The notes under the pieces were generated by a model. It made no database searches. It was not told the DNA's origin and saw nothing but the letters and a program-made list of their open reading frames with translations. A stretch of DNA of 23,524 bases from a virus. The translations under genes and the position numbers were made by a program. Positions 19,874 to 23,524 of this stretch are shown in pieces (positions within the stretch are counted from its first letter, which is position 1; every line of letters begins with the position of its first letter). The stretch covers positions 1-23,524 of IMG/VR virus record IMGVR_UViG_3300042356_000859; one strand, written 5' to 3'.

Positions 19874-22122
19874 ACCAAGACAACCTCGAGTACGAGTTGG
19901 CCGCTGCTGAGCAGATGGCTCAGCCAGACACCGCACCCTCGGCTCAGGTTGATGCGCTTGGCTCCACCCTGCTGAGTGAGTTTGCCCAGGCTGAGCTCGA
20001 CCGCCGACAAACCGAAGAGCGCTGGCTGAGCGACCTGCGCCAGTACAAGGGTCAGTACGACCCTGAAGTCCTGGCCAAGATCGGCCAGAACCGCTCCAAG
20101 GCGTTCGTGCGCAAGACCCGCGTGAAGATCAAAACCATCGACTCTCGCGTCGCTGATCTGCTTTTCCCTGCCGGTGCAGAGAAAAACTGGGAGATCGACA
20201 CCACTCCGGTGCCGTCGGTGTCCCCCGAGCAAAAGACCATCGTCGCAACCCGCTTGGCTCAAATGGCCCAAGGCCAACCCGTGCCGCCCGAGATGATCGA
20301 GAAGGCCATCCTGGTCATGGCCAAAGAGGCATCCAAGAAGATGTCCAAGGTCATCGAGGACCAGCTGGTCGAGGCGCGCTACAAGGATGTGGCCATCAAG
20401 ACTGTGCACTCTGGTCACTTGTACGGCACCGGGGTGATGAAGGGTCCGCTGGTCGAGCGCAAGATCCGCACACGCTTTGTGCAGCAAGGCAGCAACTGGA
20501 TTGCCAAGAGCGAGACCTACGTGGTGCCGTTCGTGGATTACGTGCCGCTGTGGCGCTTCTACCCCGACATGTCGGCCACCGAGATGGATCAGTGCCGGTA
20601 TGCGTATGAGCGCCACCAGATGACCAAGGCTGATCTGGTCGACCTGAGCCAGCGCAAGAGCTTCAACAAGCAGCGCATCGTCGACTACATCAAGTCGAAC
20701 CCAGCTGGCGAGGTCAAGCTGCGCTACTTCGACAACGAGCTGCGCGTGATCGGCGAGCGAAGCAGCACGCAAGGCAACAAGAACGGCACCTACGAGGTGC
20801 TCGAGCGCTGGGGCTGGCTGGATGGCTTGAGCCTGAAGGACGCCGGTGTGGCCGTGCCCGAGAACCGGGTGCACGAGACCTTCTTCAGCAACGTGTGGTT
20901 GCTGCCCGATGGCCAGATCATTAAGGCCGTTCTGCAGCCGATCAACGGCGTGACCTGGCCGTACCACCTGTACTACTTCGACAAGGACGAGACATCGATC
21001 TTTGGCGAGGGCGTCGCATCGATCATGCGCGACGATCAGACCATGATCAACGCGGCGACCCGGATGATGCTGGACAACGGCGGCATCACCTCCGGCCCAC
21101 AGCTCGAGGTCAACCCCTCGCTGCTGGCCAGCCTGGACAAGGTCGAAGAGGTCTTCCCCTGGAAGATCTGGCTTCGCAACAACTCGAGCCCGGGCACTCC
21201 TGCGATCCGCGCCATCGAGATGCCCAACAACCTGGGCAACCTGTCCGGCATGGCCGACCGGTTCGAGAACAACGCAGACGAGACCACAGCCATCCCCCGC
21301 TACATGTCGGGCGAGAACGTGGGCTCAGGCGCTGCAGGCACCGCTTCTGGCATGTCCATGCTGATGGGCGCTGCCAACATCGTCATCAAGGATCTGATCA
21401 CCAGCTACGACGAGGGCATCACCCGTCCGTTCCTGCAGGCCCTGTACCGCTGGAACATGCAGTTCCACAAGGACAACAGCATCAAGGGCGACTTCGACGT
21501 CAAGGCCCGCGGCGCTGCCAGCCTGGTCGCCAAGGAAGTCCGCGCAAGCCAGCTCAACGAGTTCGCGACCATGACAGCCAACCCAATGGATGCGCCGTTC
21601 ATCAAGCGCGACGCATTGCTGCGCCAGCGTGCCGAGGCCAACGAGCTGTCCGATGTCGTGAAGACCGAAGACGAGGTGGCGGCCGAGCAGAACAACGAGA
21701 TGGTGCAGATGCAGCAGAAAATGGCCATGGCTCAAGCCGAGGCCGCACTCGGCGAGCTGCAGAAGAAGGTCGAGCTCTTGTCTGCCCAAGCCGCGAAGGC
21801 CGGTGCCGAGGTCGATCTGATCCGCGCCAAGGCCGTTTCCACCAGGGTCGAGGCTGTGTACGCCGCGCTGCAGGCCGGTGGCACCGCTACTGCTGCACCG
21901 ATGACCGCACCGGCCGGCGACGAGATCCTGCGCTCGAGCGGATGGCAAGACGCCACACCGGACCCAACCATCGCACAATTGGGTGGCCCACCCGTCCAGC
22001 CCGATGGCCAGATGGTTCAGCCACCCCGGGAGCCGATGCAGCCTGATGTGCCTGACGTTCAGGCACCGACCGGCATGCAAGGTCGCCGCGAAGGCATCGA
22101 GACGCCAGCGATTGACGCATGA
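19870..22122 (+). CDS. Portal (head-tail connector) protein
   Basis: 750 residues, the size of large podovirus-type portals. The conserved start is RRQTEERWLSDLRQYKGQYD, then KTRVKIKTIDSRVADLLFPA. Later come YEVLERWGWLDG, YHLYYFDKDETSIFGEGV, IMRDDQTMINAATRMMLDNG and a TASGMSMLMGAANIVIKDL region typical of these portals. The C-terminal 150 residues are a coiled coil (MVQMQQKMAMAQAEAALGEL) and a Pro-rich tail. It forms the DNA entry ring bound by TerL. Confidence 0.88.
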   Translation: MNQDNLEYELAAAEQMAQPDTAPSAQVDALGSTLLSEFAQAELDRRQTEERWLSDLRQYKGQYDPEVLAKIGQNRSKAFVRKTRVKIKTIDSRVADLLFPAGAEKNWEIDTTPVPSVSPEQKTIVATRLAQMAQGQPVPPEMIEKAILVMAKEASKKMSKVIEDQLVEARYKDVAIKTVHSGHLYGTGVMKGPLVERKIRTRFVQQGSNWIAKSETYVVPFVDYVPLWRFYPDMSATEMDQCRYAYERHQMTKADLVDLSQRKSFNKQRIVDYIKSNPAGEVKLRYFDNELRVIGERSSTQGNKNGTYEVLERWGWLDGLSLKDAGVAVPENRVHETFFSNVWLLPDGQIIKAVLQPINGVTWPYHLYYFDKDETSIFGEGVASIMRDDQTMINAATRMMLDNGGITSGPQLEVNPSLLASLDKVEEVFPWKIWLRNNSSPGTPAIRAIEMPNNLGNLSGMADRFENNADETTAIPRYMSGENVGSGAAGTASGMSMLMGAANIVIKDLITSYDEGITRPFLQALYRWNMQFHKDNSIKGDFDVKARGAASLVAKEVRASQLNEFATMTANPMDAPFIKRDALLRQRAEANELSDVVKTEDEVAAEQNNEMVQMQQKMAMAQAEAALGELQKKVELLSAQAAKAGAEVDLIRAKAVSTRVEAVYAALQAGGTATAAPMTAPAGDEILRSSGWQDATPDPTIAQLGGPPVQPDGQMVQPPREPMQPDVPDVQAPTGMQGRREGIETPAIDA

Positions 22123-22358
22123 GCGATTCGATGACCCAGATGCGGGCTCTGGCCGACACATCGGTCATCGTCCAGGAATACGCAGGATCTGATGCACTCA
22201 GGCATGTGGAGAGCATGCTCGAGGCGCTCGAAGAGGTCTACAAGGCCGAGCTCGCAGAGGTGACCGCAGAACAGCTGGTCGCCCTGCAGAGCAAGCTCAA
22301 GCAGACCGCACTGATCCGAAAGGTACTACGCAAAGAAGCGCAGTTGCCGAAACTCTGA
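22119..22358 (+). CDS. Small helical protein after portal
   Basis: 79 residues, wholly helical and acidic/basic (RHVESMLEALEEVYKAELAE, EQLVALQSKLKQTALIRKV). It overlaps the portal stop (ATGA) and is followed by a hairpin and terminator. It may help portal or prohead assembly. No named family is recognised. Confidence 0.65.
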   Translation: MSDSMTQMRALADTSVIVQEYAGSDALRHVESMLEALEEVYKAELAEVTAEQLVALQSKLKQTALIRKVLRKEAQLPKL

Positions 22359-22368
22359 ATCTTCAGCC

Positions 22369-22388
22369 CCTGTCAAACACTTGACAGG
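22369..22388 (+). repeat. Hairpin upstream of terminator
   Basis: CCTGTCAA (22369-22376) and TTGACAGG (22381-22388) are perfect reverse complements around a 4-nt loop (ACAC). It is stacked about 10 bp before the terminator at 22398-22418. TTGACA inside it looks like a -35, but no -10 follows at a proper distance. Confidence 0.7.
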
Positions 22389-22397
22389 ACAGTATGA

Positions 22398-22418
22398 AGC
22401 CGGGCGACCGGCTTTTTT
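22398..22418 (+). terminator. Intrinsic terminator between portal and scaffold genes
   Basis: AGCCGG (22398-22403), loop GCGA, CCGGCT (22408-22413), then T's to 22418. In the middle of a structural operon it would lower downstream transcription unless antitermination or read-through occurs. No new promoter is evident before 22443. Confidence 0.85.
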
Positions 22419-22442
22419 GGAAGCCGATCGAAAGGAAACGCA

Positions 22443-23524
22443 ATGGCAACCACGACAGAACAGTTGAAAGACGACGAGGCAGCTTTTGCCTCTGCCTTCA
22501 ACGAAGACCAAGCCCCAGCCGCTCAGATGTCGGAAGACGAAGAGTTTGGCCTGGCTGAGCCCGCCGCACCCGCAGAAATGCCTGCCGCCGAAGCCAAAGA
22601 CGGCGCGCCCGAAATGGCATCTGAGGACGCCGGCAATGCCAACGACGGCGAGGCTCCTGCTGTTGCGATCGTGGTTGACGGTGGAGACCTCGAAGAGGCT
22701 GCCGCTCAAGCTGGCGCCAAAGACAGCGCTGAAGCCGCTGCTGATGCTGGCCGGATGGGCGAGACCGTTGCCGTGGCAGAAGAGGGCGCAGAAGACACTG
22801 CCGCCATGGCCAAAGAGATCCAGCGCTTGAAGTCCTGGGAAGGCCGCTTGAAGGCCATGGAAGCCAAGCTCAAAGCAGCTGGTGCCGACACCGAGAAAGA
22901 GCAGACCGAAGTGGTGGCCGAGGCCATCGAGAAGTCTGCCGACGCTACAGACACACCAGCCGACGAAGAGAAGGTCGAGCAGATCGCTGAGCAGGTCGAA
23001 GACGGCCAGATCAGCGTGACCCAGGCCATGAAGCAGCTGGCCGACGACTTCGGTGATGAGTTCGTCAAGATGATCGAAGCCATCGCCACAGCCAAGGCTC
23101 GCGAAGCCGGCAGCCAGGTCGTGGGCGAGCTCAAGGGCACGGTCGACGAGATCATCGGCGACATCGTGGACACCAAGGCCAAAGCTCACTTCGAGAAGAT
23201 CGCCGACGCTCACCCCGACTTCAACGAGATCGGCGAGAGCGAAGAGTTCAAGGCGTTCATCGAGTCCATGCCTGAAGAAGGCAAGGGCGCTGCGCTCGAG
23301 ACCATCGCCAACGGTTCTGCCAAGGCCATCGTCAAATTGCTGAACGACTTCAAGGCTGCGAACAAAGCCGGCGGCGACGCTGCCCCTGAGCTGACCGAGG
23401 CCAAAGAGTCGATTGTCGACGAGGTCTCCGAAGACCAGATGGACGCCGCTGAAGGCGTGCGCTCGAGCGGCATGAAGCTGCCCGACGCTCCCCAGAAAGC
23501 TGACGACTACGCCAGCGCCTGGGA
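22443..23524 (+). CDS. Scaffolding-like protein (partial, runs off right edge)
   Basis: About 360 codons are open to the window edge with no stop. The start is the ATG at 22443 with AAAGGAA upstream. The protein is very acidic and Ala/Glu-rich, with a probably disordered N-terminal half (FASAFNEDQAPAAQMSEDEE), a helical coiled coil (MAKEIQRLKSWEGRLKAMEA), and a C-terminal region with HFEKIADAHPDFNEI. Composition and position between portal and, presumably, capsid fit a head scaffolding protein. Identity is by context more than by motif. Confidence 0.7.
   Translation, partial: MATTTEQLKDDEAAFASAFNEDQAPAAQMSEDEEFGLAEPAAPAEMPAAEAKDGAPEMASEDAGNANDGEAPAVAIVVDGGDLEEAAAQAGAKDSAEAAADAGRMGETVAVAEEGAEDTAAMAKEIQRLKSWEGRLKAMEAKLKAAGADTEKEQTEVVAEAIEKSADATDTPADEEKVEQIAEQVEDGQISVTQAMKQLADDFGDEFVKMIEAIATAKAREAGSQVVGELKGTVDEIIGDIVDTKAKAHFEKIADAHPDFNEIGESEEFKAFIESMPEEGKGAALETIANGSAKAIVKLLNDFKAANKAGGDAAPELTEAKESIVDEVSEDQMDAAEGVRSSGMKLPDAPQKADDYASAW

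Noticed and set aside
19684-20967. 427-residue minus-strand ORF opposite the portal gene
   Set aside because: It is antisense to a clearly real gene, rich in His, Leu and Val as expected from reverse reading of GC-biased codons, with no motif or RBS.
22381-22410. Promoter based on TTGACA at 22381
   Set aside because: TTGACA is part of a perfect hairpin, and the region 16-18 bp downstream is GC-rich with no -10.

Overview
The window is a piece of a tailed-phage (or prophage) genome, most likely a podovirus-like phage of a Gram-negative, GC-rich host. Spanins (Rz/Rz1), a SAR-type lysozyme and a ThyA very close to the enterobacterial enzyme point to a proteobacterium. The style of the small genes suggests Burkholderiales, but that is an inference. 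Genes are packed with 1- and 4-nt stop/start overlaps (ATGA, GTGA, TGATG). No integrase and no complete lysogeny module is visible.

Layout. (1) 1-773 is gene-poor and rich in inverted repeats. It holds a probable leftward promoter (260-287), a probable rightward promoter (567-595) and a folded leader RNA (about 631-768) that ends at the Shine-Dalgarno of the first gene. (2) 774-5459, plus strand, is the early replication/nuclease operon: a DUF1376-type replication protein with a (GQ)10 tract, a helicase-loader-like protein, small proteins, DUF1367, an HU-like protein, a DUF1064 PD-(D/E)XK-like nuclease, a DnaJ-like zinc-finger protein (candidate late antiterminator), a miniature protein-kinase-like protein and a YbcO-like nuclease (DUF1364). 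(3) 5431-14805, minus strand, holds some 30 mostly tiny genes in three transcription units. Their promoters lie at about 14.85, 12.65 and 10.49 kb and look alike. Recognisable products are thymidylate synthase, a DUF551-like protein, a free-standing ClpX-type zinc domain, an HTH_39 protein, a solo LuxR-type HTH protein, a GIY-YIG/NUMOD3 homing endonuclease and a small HAD phosphatase. One gene has only an ACG at its start and another is out of frame just after its ATG. (4) 14972-15429, plus strand: a near-consensus promoter, three tRNA genes (CAT, CGG and GTA anticodons) and a strong terminator. (5) 15445-17133: lysis genes (holin-like, SAR lysozyme, Rz with embedded Rz1, a coiled-coil/TM protein) and a small linker gene. 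(6) 17143-23524: TerS, TerL, a small acidic protein, a DUF5856-like protein, portal, a small helical protein, a terminator, and a scaffolding-like protein cut by the right edge.

How it may work together. The early plus-strand operon makes replication and host-takeover proteins. The minus-strand units supply nucleotide metabolism and small regulators. The tRNA promoter followed by a terminator ahead of the lysis and packaging genes resembles a lambda pR'/tR' late switch, with the zinc-finger gene at 3989-4498 as a candidate Q-like factor. An AT-rich element, GCAACATTTTGTT-like, recurs in nearly every promoter-bearing gap, often between -35 and -10, and suggests one phage-specific regulator. 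The most interesting items are this promoter family, the mini-kinase and the folded leader RNA.
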